Assembly (NCBI GenBank): GCA_038503065.1
Contig: JBCAMK010000004.1
Span: 881,001 to 945,000 of the forward strand
Length of the DNA: 64,000 bases
Source: Paragyromitra xinjiangensis
Lineage: Eukaryota > Ascomycota > Pezizomycetes > Pezizales > Discinaceae
Reading direction: 5' to 3'
Shown here: positions 1-11,451 of the stretch, piece by piece
Numbering within the stretch: position 1 is the stretch's first letter
Layout of the letters: each line of letters begins with the position of its first letter
Position numbers and translations under genes: made by a program
The notes under the pieces: model-generated
What the model saw: the letters and a program-made list of their open reading frames with translations, nothing else
What the model was told of the DNA's origin: nothing
Database searches by the model: none

Positions 1-1092
1 TAGGTAGTTCGGGCGTAGTCAGTTGCGACTTCACAGTGTCCCCGGAGTATACAGTTCATCAAGCGCTTTCTTTTTCAATGGATATTCTTGACTATAGACG
101 ATCGCGGCACGGAGAAGCCTTGAAATGTAATTCCGATACTACGTTGGTCATGAACAAGCAATTTTATCTACGTCCTCCACGTTTGTCTGTAGCATTCCCA
201 ATCAAATATTATCACTACTGTGGCTTCTAGCTTAGTGCGCTTGATTTTATTATATCAAACACAGTGACCCCCATCAGTCAGCTTAATGCTGGCAATGGAG
301 ATGTTTGGGCGTCGAGGAGGCTGCTTTAATGTACAAGTCATGAAATTTAATGACTGGCGACACCTCCACGAGGACGTGGCCACAAACTAAGAAGTGGAGA
401 GAACATCCATGTCTTGAGTGAGGCACCACAAGGTCCTGGAACAATTAATTGACTACGCTCGCGAGATATGTAGTGTTATGGAGCCCATGAATGATATATG
501 TGGGAGGAGAGACGGTACGGCTTGCTTTTGATTTGGCAATTCCTTTCCTTCTACCCGCAGTCGAGGCCCTGCGCAACACTCAATCCCTCTATGTTCGCAT
601 AAAGAGAGGGAGGTGGAGGTTCTTTAGTGGTGAATGTTTGATTGTTTTTTCCAGTACTTTTCGTAGAGAATATATCACAAAACTTCACTATGCGTTGGCA
701 CATATCTGCCCAAAGTTATGAAAAGTGATCCAACAATTGCGTGTACGACGGGCCTACCGTATCTTACTATAGAAATTGCTTTTGGAAGCTGCAAACTAAA
801 ATTCCATGGAACGTAGTGTAGCTAGTTTCTAGACGGGTGGGGAAATGATGTCGCGTCTTGCCGGCACCGGAAACAGTTGAGGAAACGGGCATAAATCACG
901 TGATATACCAGCGCCAAGACTTTTCTTGGAGGGGATGCGATCCCCGCGGTTGGCATGTAGCGCAGGTACCTAGCTCTTGAAGCATCGGTACAAGCCTTTT
1001 GTTGACTGCGTTTGGAACGTCGCATATCCTACCAATTACTATCCTCCCTTCTCCGGAAATCTAAAGCTAAGGGAAATCGTGCGTTCGTCCAA
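1..1092. other. No gene recognised (left edge)
   Basis: Only short open frames without recognisable motifs are present. The last part is the upstream region of the dihydrouridine synthase gene. I saw no RNA gene, repeat or splice-compatible coding exon here. Confidence 0.5.
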
Positions 1093-2522
1093 ATGACAAC
1101 TGGGGAAGATGAATTGCCACCCAGGGAGAAGAAGCATCAGTAAGATACTCCTTGCTTCTTATGAATCACAGATAGTGGAATTGACTTATGTGGACATAGC
1201 CCCCTACGGCTACTAGAGGCTGCCAAAGCTGCAAAGAGGCCGCTGTACATACAGGCACCTATGGTAAGGTAATTTTTAAGAAATACCTACTTATTCGTGT
1301 AAAACTGTTCCTGAAAGTAGCTATAGATACAGCAAATTACCATTCCGTGCCTTGGTGAGAGAGTATGGAGTCGATCTTTGTTATACACCGATGGTGAGAC
1401 ATCTGATAGTACAGCCTGTCATTGACCTCATGTCTCACGAGGATGTAGATACTGGCGAAGGAATTCGTGCGAAACCAAAGCGCTCGTCTCAGCGGTATGA
1501 CCAATTTCACTTCCGCTCAAATAACATAGTCGCAGGCAATTAATATTCCCTATTACAAATCTCACAAGATTTTACTACTGATTTTGAGGACCGACCCCTT
1601 ATCGTCCAGTTTGGAGCACACGCGGCAATCGACTTCGCAAGGGCAGCCGAAATGGTACAACCTTACTGCGATGGCGTTGACCTTAACTGTGGTTGCCCAC
1701 AGTCGTGGGCTATACAGGAGGGAATTGGATGCGGCCTCATGCGGAAACCAGAGCTAGTGAGAGATATGGTGATGGCAGCTAAGGAGAGGTGTGGGAAGGA
1801 TTTTTGTGTCTCGGTCAAAATTAGGATCCATTCGGATTTACAGTAAGTGTTTCATGCACCTTACCGTTCCTCACTTCCTTTTCTTTAAGGTAAATTCCGG
1901 GATATAGGACAGTGTGTTGATGCTTCGGTGTTAGGGAAACGGTAAATTTTGTAAAGATTGTCGAAACAAGTGGCGTCGATTACATCACTGTTCATGGACG
2001 AAGGAGGTCTCAGAGGTCCAGCGAACCAGTGAACCTAGAAGCGATAAAACTTGTCAAGTCTATTGCGACGGTGCCAGTTTTTGCGAATGGAGATGTTTTT
2101 TCTTTGGAAGATGTCGACAGGATAGTCAACGCTACTAGCGTCGATGGTACTGTTTCCACCCCCTGACCGATGCCGATTGATCTCGACTGCTAAAATAATC
2201 ATGGCTAGGTGTCATGGCAGCTCGGGGCCTGATGGATAATCCTGCGTTGTTCGCTGGCTACTCGAAAACACCTTGGGCTGCCGTCGAGAGGTTCTTGTAT
2301 CACAACATGAAGCTCGGCCCGCTTCCCCATCAACTTACGGTGCATCACGTTGGGGAAATGATGGCTAAAATGTTGACGAAGAAGGAGAGGGCAGACATGA
2401 TCGATAATTCTTCGAATATCGTCGATCTGCTAGACTGGCTTGATAGAAAATTTGTTGTCAGAAGACAAGGGGACGATGGTTTTGGAGAAGATCTAGATCT
2501 GTTGGAGAGGGGTCTCAATTGA
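1093..2522 (+). CDS. DUS4: tRNA-dihydrouridine synthase, DUS4 type
   Basis: Flavin-dependent enzyme that reduces uridines in the tRNA D-loop (20a/20b in the DUS4 family). Seven exons join in frame: 1093-1139, 1200-1268, 1333-1393, 1449-1494, 1569-1842, 1935-2146 and 2209-2522, giving 340 residues. All six introns are GT-AG. Visible family signatures are the N-terminal IQAPMVSKLPFR, YTPMILAKEFVRNQSAR, then RPLIVQFGA, the catalytic-loop DLNCGCPQSWAIQEGIG (active-site Cys in NCGCPQ), VKIRIHSD, VDYITVHGR and the FMN-phosphate site VFANGD...VMAARGLMDNPALF. The start is the first ATG in a good context (CCAAATG) and gives a short hydrophilic leader before the barrel. The long ILA-EFVRN segment after YTPM and the length favour DUS4 over DUS1/2/3. 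The exact acceptor of intron 1 is the least certain junction. Confidence 0.9.
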
Positions 2523-3654
2523 CTCCGTCCCCCTTGAAATCAAAAGTTAACACAGTAAACCGATCTCGATGAGCCAAAAGTAAACCGTTGCATCTTGATC
2601 AGGTGGACGTCTTTCCCGCTGCGCATTGGGTAACATTATCATTACAAGAGCTCCTTACTCAATCATTTAACCTCCCACATGCATATCTTCTAGCTTAAAA
2701 ATATACTAAAAAATTATTAGATTACTATACTGTCAGGGCCATCGGCGGAACCGACGGCAACATTTATTTACCGTAATTAACATGTGTCTCATTTCAATTG
2801 AGAATTGTGGTGGAGTTCTAGTTAATTTTGCCACGAAACCCCCTTCACAGAGGGTCACTCGATCGACTGCATGAGAAATTCAGATCGACAAAGGCTTGAG
2901 AAATAAGCCAGACGGTTGGTTTTTTTGTAGATATTCATGCCCATAACCTGTGATTGGTGCCGAATTGCTATCAGGCTGAGAAATACGTGTTTGCGAAAGC
3001 TATAACCGACTATGTGCTGTGTCACAATCATATCCTCGTCAAGAAGTGTAAGGATTTTAGAAAACTGGATTGAATAACTTATCGGTCTACATTTCGTTTG
3101 AATGGTTAGTGTTCTCTCTTCATTCTTGTTACCCGTTATGAGAAATGTACTTGAAGAGAATATGTTTGAGGCGGGTAAGCTTAATAGCATTGCTCAGATA
3201 AGAATACTGTACCCAAATACCGTAATGGGGAAACCGTCTGACAAGGATGTTGAACCAGGCAACAGTGGGGTTTACCATGTCGAATGACGAGGTTGGTGTT
3301 GCGATGAATGTCATCGGCTGCGTGCACGGATCGCTTCCTGGACCCTGCATTTGACCCCATTCCCCACAAACGACGTTGGCGAGATGATGTAAATAGACAA
3401 ACTAGAGTAAATAACAAAGGCACGCGATGAGAATAAATTGCAATAAATTAGGAGGATGAAACCAGAATCAGAAAGTGAATTCTAAATACGCCCTGCTCCC
3501 TGTCGATCAGTAATTCGAATCCTGAGGTCATCCGATTCATGCATGCAGCTTTGGCTCAGGCTCAACGGCCATCCCTCATCTCAAACCTGTCAAACTTTGT
3601 TGTTCGTACCTCTTCCTCCAAGGACTTACGTACTTTGTGTCTGTAATCCTTCTA
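2523..3654. other. Intergenic, no gene seen
   Basis: This lies between the DUS4 and TMLH genes, which run in the same direction. Short open frames on both strands show no family motif. It is probably the DUS4 3' UTR plus the TMLH promoter. Confidence 0.5.
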
Positions 3655-5584
3655 ATGGCGACAACCTTCAGGTCATCTCTAGGCATTCTTAGGTCTCTTT
3701 CGCATCCGTATGCTATCTCCTCCTCCTGCTGCAAATATCCATAAATTAACCCTACGGGTAGAACTCGGACTCAGCTGCGAAGAGCCAAATGGCTACCTGC
3801 AAATTCGAACAAGTGCAGGGCTATCGGCGTGGATTTTAGATGCTACAGCAATGTACGTCCTCAAAACCAAGAGAATAAGCGAAAAACTGGGATGAAATCG
3901 TAACATTGTTCGCTTGGACAGGGAGCATCAGCATCAGAGACAATACTAGATCCCGCAAAATCGCCAGCTGATAGGGAAAATTCAAAACCTAATGTGCCTC
4001 TCAAAACTTACAATGTCACCAAAGCCGATGCGAGACCAAGGATCTCAGAACACCACAAGATACTATTCGATGATAAGAAAATCCTGGTACCATGGGAGGA
4101 GGGGAAAACATCACATTTGTGCTCACTCACACCATCTTTTAGTAGACCACATGAAAGGTTGGTAGCTGATAGTAAGATATGGCGTATACAGTCAACACTT
4201 GTGGATGAGAGATCATTGTCAATGCCCACAATGTTTTCACCCGGAGACAAAACAGAGACTTAATGCTTTTGATGTGGGTATACATGTCCTTATCTCCCTA
4301 CGTTTAACGGGTTGATCGAACGTAATGTGAAGCTCTAATACAAGTTGAGGCAGATACCAAAAAATGTCAAACCAGAGAAAGTTGAAGGAACCGAGGAAGG
4401 AATGAAAATCACGTGTTAGTGACCCTCCCAGATTGGCTAGCAAACTGAATGAAGTAAATTTAAGTTGATGCTCTTGGTGACGTTCCCCAGGGAGGAACGG
4501 CCATGAAAGTTTCTTCTCGTGGGAATGGCTACACCTACATTCTTATAACCCAAGACTCGAGAGATATCTATCGCCCCAGTACGTGCATTTCTTCTTCATT
4601 ACATAACCAAACACTTGGCTAAGCAGAGGGATACAAGGTTTAAACTCTGGGGATCAGAAATTGTAAACAATTTACCTGAGGTCAAATATGAATCCGTAAT
4701 GGAGTCTGATAGCGGTGTTGCAGAATGGACTAGGAAGATCGTAAGTACACTCTAGCAGAGTTCCGAAGCAAGCAAGCCTGATTGAAGGTTACAGCACATG
4801 TATGGGTTCTGCTACGTCAATGGAGTTCCTGTAAGCCCTGAGGCTACAAAGGAACTTGTGGAGCGGATAGCTCATATACGACACACCCATTACGGCACGT
4901 GCCACCACTCTTTCTACAAGCCTTCACTTGTCTAACACAAATACAGGAGGATTCTGGGATTTTACGAACGATCTTTCCAAAAATGATACAGCCTACACGA
5001 ACCTCCCGTTGGGCGTTCACACAGATACAACATACTTCAGTGAGCCCGCGGGACTGCAGATGTTCCACCTCCTTGAACACACGGACGGCAGTGGTGGGCA
5101 AACAATCCTAGTAGATGGGTTCCGGGCGGCCAAGATACTGCGTGACGAGGACCCAACGGCGTACCGCATCCTTTCGAATGTGCGGATACCCGCTCACAGC
5201 TCCGGCACTGAAGGTATCAGCATCCAACCGTACGCGCCATTCCCCGTGTTGAACCACCATCCAGTCAATGGAGAACTCTTTCAGGTGCGCTGGAATAACC
5301 ACGATCGGGCCACTATGGACAGATGGAACGACGCTGAGGAAGTCGAACAATTCTACGACGCAATCAGATCCTGGAATGATATCCTCAAGCGCCGTGAGAA
5401 TGAATACTGGGAGCAATTAGTTCCTGGGAGGGCCCTGATATTCGATAACTGGAGAGTCCTCCATGGGCGTGCTGTATTTGATGGGAAGAGGAGGGTATGT
5501 GGGGCATATATCAGCAGGGATGACTTTGCGAGTAGATTCTTGATGACCAACTCGAAAAAGAAGGATGTGTTAAGGGCTCTGTGA
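3655..5584 (+). CDS. TMLH: Trimethyllysine dioxygenase, mitochondrial (carnitine biosynthesis)
   Basis: Fe(II)/2-oxoglutarate oxygenase that hydroxylates N6-trimethyllysine, the first step of carnitine synthesis. Nine exons join in frame: 3655-3707, 3762-3852, 3922-4118, 4192-4273, 4354-4414, 4491-4582, about 4627-4740, 4795-4894 and 4947-5584, giving about 475 residues. The first two exons encode an Arg/Ser/Lys-rich, acid-free leader typical of a mitochondrial presequence. Next comes the N-terminal Zn-type domain (WMRDHCQCPQCFHPETKQR), a second DUF971-like strand pair (MKITWRNGHESFFSWEWL), then the catalytic fold: HTHYGGFWDFT, the HxD metal motif in GVHTDTTYFSEPAG, and the distal histidine with the substrate-binding tail in DNWRVLHGR...RRVCGAYISRDDF. 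The C-terminal motif separates it from gamma-butyrobetaine hydroxylase. Intron 8 (4895-4946) must use a GC donor; the other seven are GT-AG. The acceptor of intron 6 (4623 or 4626) is ambiguous. Confidence 0.92.
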
Positions 5585-6179
5585 ATTCGAGTGTCTCGCA
5601 CTGCCCTCTGGCTTGCAAACATAGAATTCAAACAAGGATGTTAGGTTTTGGCGGGGCTAAAGCATGAACCCAGCAGATCCTTCTTCCCTCAAGGCGTTGC
5701 TTTTCATGGATTACTCTCCTGGTGTATAGCCTGGCGATAAAGTGTTCCGCTCGCCACCATCGATTTCCAATATAGATAAAATTACAATTTTCCTACAAAT
5801 TCCCTAGAACGCTATAATGACCATTCGGAACGCCTACCAAAGACAGAATAACCAAAAGCGCCCCTGGAAACCCCTAGTAAGCGCAGGTGCCTATCTGCCT
5901 CGTTGGCATACTGATCCCAGCGCCCGTTCGACGATAGTTGCGGCAACCCAGTCGTTTAGATTGGTTTAATCTGCCCACCACCAGAATTCAGTTACTACTT
6001 GGCCCAGACAATGATTTTGGTGTCTGCATAACTCTAGACGCCCTCACAAGATTGTGAATGTGGCATGGCTAGAGTTATGCAGACTGAGCTAATAAAAAAC
6101 TTCACTGTAACCCGAAGACAAAATTGGAGTGGTAGCAAGCTTTTCCCCTCTTCTCTTGGTTCTTTCGCCCTGTCTTTTG
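5585..6179. other. Intergenic between convergent TMLH and Mago genes
   Basis: No coding evidence was seen. It holds the 3' ends of two convergent genes and a 16-nt inverted repeat (listed separately). Confidence 0.5.
6022..6084. repeat. 16-bp perfect inverted repeat (stem-loop)
   Basis: GTCTGCATAACTCTAG at 6022-6037 is repeated as its exact reverse complement at 6069-6084, with a 31-nt spacer. It lies about 100-160 nt beyond the Mago stop codon, so it could fold in that mRNA's 3' UTR, or be a remnant of a small inverted-repeat element. No function is shown. Confidence 0.7.
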
Positions 6180-7006
6180 CTACTGCTCCAAATTGCTTTG
6201 CGGGAAACAAGCTTCATAATTACTCTCGCTCGTTGAAACAGCAAACGAATTCACGCAACCAGCAACTGTGGGAATAACCTTGAAATGAAGTCCAATAAGA
6301 GAAAATACGAGCGCCTTCAAGTCCTGTACGAGATAGTAGAAGACACGAAGACCTTCAGGGTCAGCGGATTCTTGCACGTCAACCAGGGAGCCGACTTTCG
6401 CGGTCTTTGTTGCGATTGTCAAGATGTTAGTTCAAATATACAGATGAAATAGGATAGGAGAGATGGCAGTCGATTGCTAACCTCAAAGGAAATATGTTCA
6501 TTCCCGAGGCGAATCTCGAGCTCTTGACGACCATCCTTGTTCTTGTGGGGCCATTTCGTGTCGTCTTCCCTGTTCGTAAGGTCAATTTTGCATGTCTCTT
6601 GTTAATAGTTCGTGGGGGGGAACTATACTTCATGATCTCGCTCTCCTTGATGATACGTTTGATTTCCTTGATCATGAGAGAGCTCACGCACACTAATGGT
6701 TTCATCACATGTAAGCCAGCATCTACCTTACCATTGCTCCAGGGGACCAGCCGTACTTTCTTTCCGAATCAAGGAGTCATTACGATAATTCGAATTATTA
6801 GCGTAACGAGCCATTGCACTGCGGCCATCGCCCAGGACACGGAAATCGAATTCTAGAAAAGGTATTGCATGTTAGGAGATTACGAGCAGAACTGTTGGGA
6901 AGCAGCGGCCGTGGGGAGAGGGAGTAGTACCGAGGAACTCGTGGCCGAAGCGGCCGGAGTGGCCGGAGTAGTAACGCAGGTAGAACTGCTCGTTGTTGGC
7001 AGTCAT
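6180..7006 (-). CDS. mago: Mago nashi, exon junction complex core subunit
   Basis: Partner of Y14/RBM8 in the exon junction complex, acting in mRNA splicing, localisation and decay. Five exons on the minus strand join in frame: 7006-6931, 6852-6757, 6692-6629, 6569-6482 and 6404-6180, all with GT-AG introns. Recognised segments in order are [110 protein letters not shown] and [20 protein letters not shown]. This is nearly the whole conserved protein. Mago normally ends a few residues after the LHFK motif (about 150 aa in total). Here the open frame runs about 30 residues further, giving 182 aa, either as a lineage-specific tail or because a last intron is missed. The start ATG is unambiguous (conserved N-terminus). 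Confidence 0.93.
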
Positions 7007-8153
7007 CGTGTTAGGTTGTGATGGGGGAGATGAACTGTGTGGGGTGTGGAGAAGTCAACGATGTTGTTGATATGGCGATAACTAAGGTTGAGCGTGGGAG
7101 GTTGATTCTTTTGGAGCCGCACCCAGCCGTGCCAAGGGGGCTCAATCGAGCTAAGATTCCCAGTCTCAGTAACGCCAACCGGAGCTGGGGCTTGCTTTAC
7201 ACAACAAGTTGACTTAGCCCAAGGGAAGGAATCTGAAAGTTTTGGAGATGAAAATAAAATTATCTGCCCGCGCCTACATACATTACATGTGGAAAGAAAA
7301 AACAAGCATGGTATAATTTAGAAGTAATGTACCTCGTGAGCTATAAACCCTGTAAAAAACGTGCGTGTCGCCAGGTCTTTTTTTTCCTCTTTCCCTCCCC
7401 TCTTCCATGATCGTGAGCTGTCGGGGAGGTCACAACTGCAAACGCACCGTTTCAGAACCGGGGAACTAATTCGGACGAACAAGGCAAATACATGTAGTTG
7501 TAGAATACTAGCTAGCAACTAACGATTCTACCCGTCCGAAAACCATGGGACGGGAGTGGACCGAGTGGTACTTTATTTAACTCGGTATTATGACTTGGCT
7601 TTGCACCTGCTGTGCATGATAATGAGGAGCAAGTATGGGACGAGAGAGGGAAATAACGCCGTACAGAGAACACCGGTATGTGAGTAAACTTGGAAACGGT
7701 GGGGCAGCGTACGAATATCACGATCCACTCACCTGTGTGGCCATCGTGGAGTTGGGTCCGATCGGGATGACGATGTCTAGCATTAGCATGGTTGGCTACG
7801 GAACAACGGGGACAATGACAGGGCAAAAGAGCCGCCCACGGGGAAGCAGGTCTCGGCGAAAGTTTTGGGAGACACACCAAGAAGAAAACGTGCTTCTCGC
7901 TTCATCTGTTAAGGTAAGCAAGGATACGGAACTCACCCAGCAAAAGATTCGGAGAGGTCTTTTTCTGGTGGGTTGAGCTCTGCTCGTGCATACGGAACTG
8001 AGCCAGCCAGGGGAGAGAACCGTTCCTTCCCTTTCCTCCATTTTCCCATGTGTCTGGCATGTATGTGTGCTCGAGAGGAGGAGGACGAAGCCAGTGGTGG
8101 TGGTCTATAAACCTTTGACACTACACACCATTTAAACTACTTTCCCACCACCT
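7007..8153. other. Intergenic between divergent Mago and cyclin genes
   Basis: Shared upstream region. A 113-codon open frame at 7635-7976 has no recognisable motif and no supporting splice logic, so I do not call it a gene. Confidence 0.45.
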
Positions 8154-8518
8154 TGATCAATCAACCCGCTCCTTCTCCTTCTCTCCTCTCCTTCATCCAC
8201 TATCTATCTTCCTTTCTTCCGTCCCTCCTTCTTCTCCATTCCCCTGCTTTTCATCCTCTTCTTCATCACCCTCCATCACTCACCAACCTTCTTTCATCTT
8301 TTCAATCCTCCTGCACAATCCATCACCCATCACTCATCACCACCACCACCACAACCCACCACAACCACAACCACCAACCACAGCCACCACCACCAACCAC
8401 TACAACCACTACAACTCCTCCAACCCCCGCTTGCTCCATATCCACCACCACCCCACTATTTCTTTATATATTCTTCTCCCCCTGACTCCCCTCCTGTTTT
8501 TTCCTTCTTCACGCTTGC
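8154..8518 (+). promoter_or_regulatory. G-depleted, C/T- then C/A-rich leader of the cyclin gene
   Basis: The plus strand is a run of CT-rich then CAC/CAA-rich sequence with very few G (about seven in some 330 nt by eye). It is followed by a TATATA motif near 8465. Pyrimidine-rich tracts upstream of the start codon are common in filamentous fungal promoters and 5' UTRs. Here the tract ends about 75 nt before the chosen ATG. Confidence 0.6.
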
Positions 8519-8593
8519 ATGACCATTAGTACTCCACCATATCGTTTCTCTCTCTCCTCCAACCCCACTTGCTCCAACTCCCTCTTCGCAGAA

Positions 8594-9846
8594 ATGCCCG
8601 ACTCAGACAGCCAGTGGATCTTCACCGAGGAGGAGCTCCTCCGTACCCCGTCAGTCCTTGATGGACTCACTCCGGAAGCTGAGCGCGAGCAACGCAGCAA
8701 GGGCTGCAATTTCATCGTACAATTAGGAATCCAGCTACGATTGCCCCAAGTCACGCTCGCAACAGCCTCCATGTTTCTACACCGCTTTTATATGCAGAAT
8801 TCGCTCAAAAAACACCACTACTACGTTCGTCCCTCCTGTATCCCTTTGCTGGGGCGGGCGTTGCGACTCTTAGGGGTGCTGTCGTTCTAATGCTCCGTCT
8901 CCAGGAAACTGCCGCCACCGCGCTTTTCGTTGCGACAAAGGTTGAAGAAAATATGCGTAAATTTGGTGAGCTCGTCGCGGCCTGTGTTCGTGCGGCGCAG
9001 AAAAACCACACTATGCAGGTGCACCGCGACGACAAGGAGTTTTGGAAATGGAAGGATTGCATTCTGACAAAAGAGGATTATCTCCTCGAGTCTATTTGCT
9101 TCGATCTGGAAACTGAGCCCCCTTACAGTATGCTCTTGCTGATCACCAAAAGACTGGGTGTTCGAGATCGCGAGCTCATTCGCCTCGCATGGACCTTTAT
9201 CAACGACTCCACTCTCACCATGCTCTGCGTTCTGTACCCTAGCAAGACAATCGCAGCTGCTGCCCTGTACTGCGCGGCTAAGCATTGTGGTAGGGAGTTC
9301 TCGGACCAGGAAGGGAAACCATGGTGGGAGATTGTTGGGGTCAAGATCAAGGATATCAAAAGAGCCTGCAATTACATGGCGATGATTTATGAGTACGCAG
9401 TACCTAAAACGGCCTGGTACAATCATGCTTATTTTGTACGGGAATACGAAGTACTCATGAATACCGTCTACAATAGGAACAATCCTCTCAGAACCGAGGA
9501 TCGCTTACGATACGTCTCGACACCTGAAGACGGAGCCGAAAATAATAGGACTCGAGCCAGAGCTGTGAGCGATGCTAGCCCTGAGAGCGGGTCTCGGAGC
9601 AGTAGGACGGAAAGTCGGTCGGGCAGTGAAGGAGGGAAAAGGCCCAGAGACGACAGCAGCAGGACCGAAGAGGGTGAGGTTCCCGATGAGGCTGTTAGAA
9701 AGAAGCTCAGACTCAATGAAGACCTTCCGGTGAACGAGACAGACAGCGGAGACGAGTCACGACGAAAGCTAAACGACGAAAAGATCGTACCAATCCTTCC
9801 AAGAAACGAGTCCGGCGAGCTGGAGGAGGGCGAGGTGGATGATTAG
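8594..9846 (+). CDS. Cyclin, P-TEFb type (Pch1 / cyclin K-T-like)
   Basis: Regulatory cyclin of a transcriptional CDK (Cdk9/Bur1 family) that phosphorylates RNA polymerase II and Spt5. Two exons, 8594-8824 and 8905-9846, join at phase 0 (intron 8825-8904) to give 390 aa. The N-terminal WIFTEEELLRTPSVLDGL is the signature of cyclin K/T/Pch1. The first cyclin box follows (LPQVTLATASMFLHRFYM, then ETAATALFVATKVEE). The second box covers YPSKTIAAAALYCAAKHC through PWWEIVGV. The C-terminal ~120 residues are charged, Ser/Arg/Glu-rich, and carry two EEGEV-type motifs, as in nuclear transcription factors. An in-frame upstream ATG at 8519 would add 25 residues, but it lies in low-complexity leader sequence and the conserved region begins just after 8594. 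Cyclin L is the main alternative, less likely from the N-terminal motif. Confidence 0.85.
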
Positions 9847-11451
9847 TCTTTGTTTTAGGGGTTTAAGGTTGGTTTTTTTTCTTGATGTTTACGTGCAGGG
9901 GAAAAAATGGTGGGAATACAATCACTGTGGTTCTGCAGGTTCGAGAGAAGGGTTTGAAAAGGTGAAGGGAGGAAGCCATGTATTATTATCGCGTTTGTCT
10001 GTATTCCTTCCTTCCTTCACCTTCACTTTATTACCCCCGCCTCTCTAGCCCTGTTTCTGGCGAATTGGAGTTTTGATTTATCTTTCTCTCGGTCATTCTT
10101 CGACCAAGGCCTTCTTTCGGTTACCTACTTACTTAGGTCATATATTTTCCATTTCTTGTACTTTACCCATCTTACATTTGGCTACGGCCTGGCTATAGGG
10201 ATATCCAGGAGGTGACCGGGAGGAGGAGGGTGAATGGCCTAGTATATGGGGTAGTTTTGCTGGCGCGATTTGGATTGGAGTATTTTGTCCCTTCGTTTTG
10301 GCTTTTCTTGTTCTTATGGGTAGAGTTAAGGGAAGTTAGGTTTGGTTTGGGCTCTGAAGATCCTCGGGTTTCGGTCGTTTTCTTCGTGTCGAAACAATTT
10401 AAAGGTCATAAATAAAAGACTATAACTTTCACTTTCAGATAGCAATGGGGAGTGTTTAGAGGATTGTCGTTAATGCTATCACCCGCAAACTTGTCGGTCG
10501 TTGCTTCCGACTCACTACCGAGTGATAAAATTTGAAAATCTTTGCAGCCTTCCTCCCAACGAAGTAGGCTCTTCCAGAACGAAATATGCCGGCGTGATTT
10601 TTACTTGTATCACTTCTGTCCACGTATTTTCTCCGGATAAAGTGATATAATGTTCCCCTGTTCAACAAACTCCCTACTCACTGAGTCTTGAAGTCTCACC
10701 ATTACGGAATTGGATTAGCCGTCTCGAAACTCAAAATCATTGGCACCCAAGATATAATAACGCGACAGCTCACATTCCGTTTCCCGCAGTTTTTTACCTA
10801 TGACACCTCAGAAATGATGGCGCTCTAGAATTTGGCGAGTAGGAAACTCGTTGATGAGGGGAAGATTATATATGCCGCAAGGCTAGTTAACTGACCTCTG
10901 GTACGCCTCCTTGGACATGCTTTTATGTTGAAAGCAAGGACGGCTTGAAGTTACAAAAGCAAGATACGTTTCACCCCACCGGCATCAATTGCATCCCAGT
11001 AGCTTCATAAGGGTGAAAATGATAGGGATTGGTAATTACTTTTCAGCTCCAACGGCCTATCCCGTAGGAGGTCGGAGTCGCCTCATGCCTTATTCTGCAA
11101 ACATACCCGCGGGATTTCACTCATACTTTTATCATACTATCCGGACGTTGATAGCCTGCATATATTCCTCCTGAGGTTCTAATACATCTTGTGTGAGCTG
11201 TGAGTAATCATTGGTCATGAAAAATGTGATGAATAGCTTCCGATGAATACCGCCTGGAAATGATCAGCGGCAGCCATACTGCCGAGTGAGCCCTCGTGAA
11301 TCCATGCCAAGAAAACATGACTAATGGGAAAGCCCCAACAACACCCGAATCCCGATCAAACATCAACCAACCTTGGTCGAAACACCATCTCGTCAAACCA
11401 TCAAACATCCCCCCCGCTCCTTCAATTGAGCCCCGCCTCACCATTGTCGTC
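9847..11451. other. Intergenic, no gene seen
   Basis: The first ~200 bases are probably the cyclin 3' UTR. The remainder has only short unconserved open frames. The last few hundred bases are the promoter of the ATP synthase subunit gene. Confidence 0.5.

Noticed and set aside
7635..7976. Possible small gene between Mago and the cyclin gene
   Set aside because: No motif, no splice logic, and amino-acid composition like random sequence.
8153..8485. 110-codon frame of Pro/Thr/Ser/His before the cyclin gene
   Set aside because: Product of the G-free C/T/A-rich leader, where stop codons are rare; no family features.
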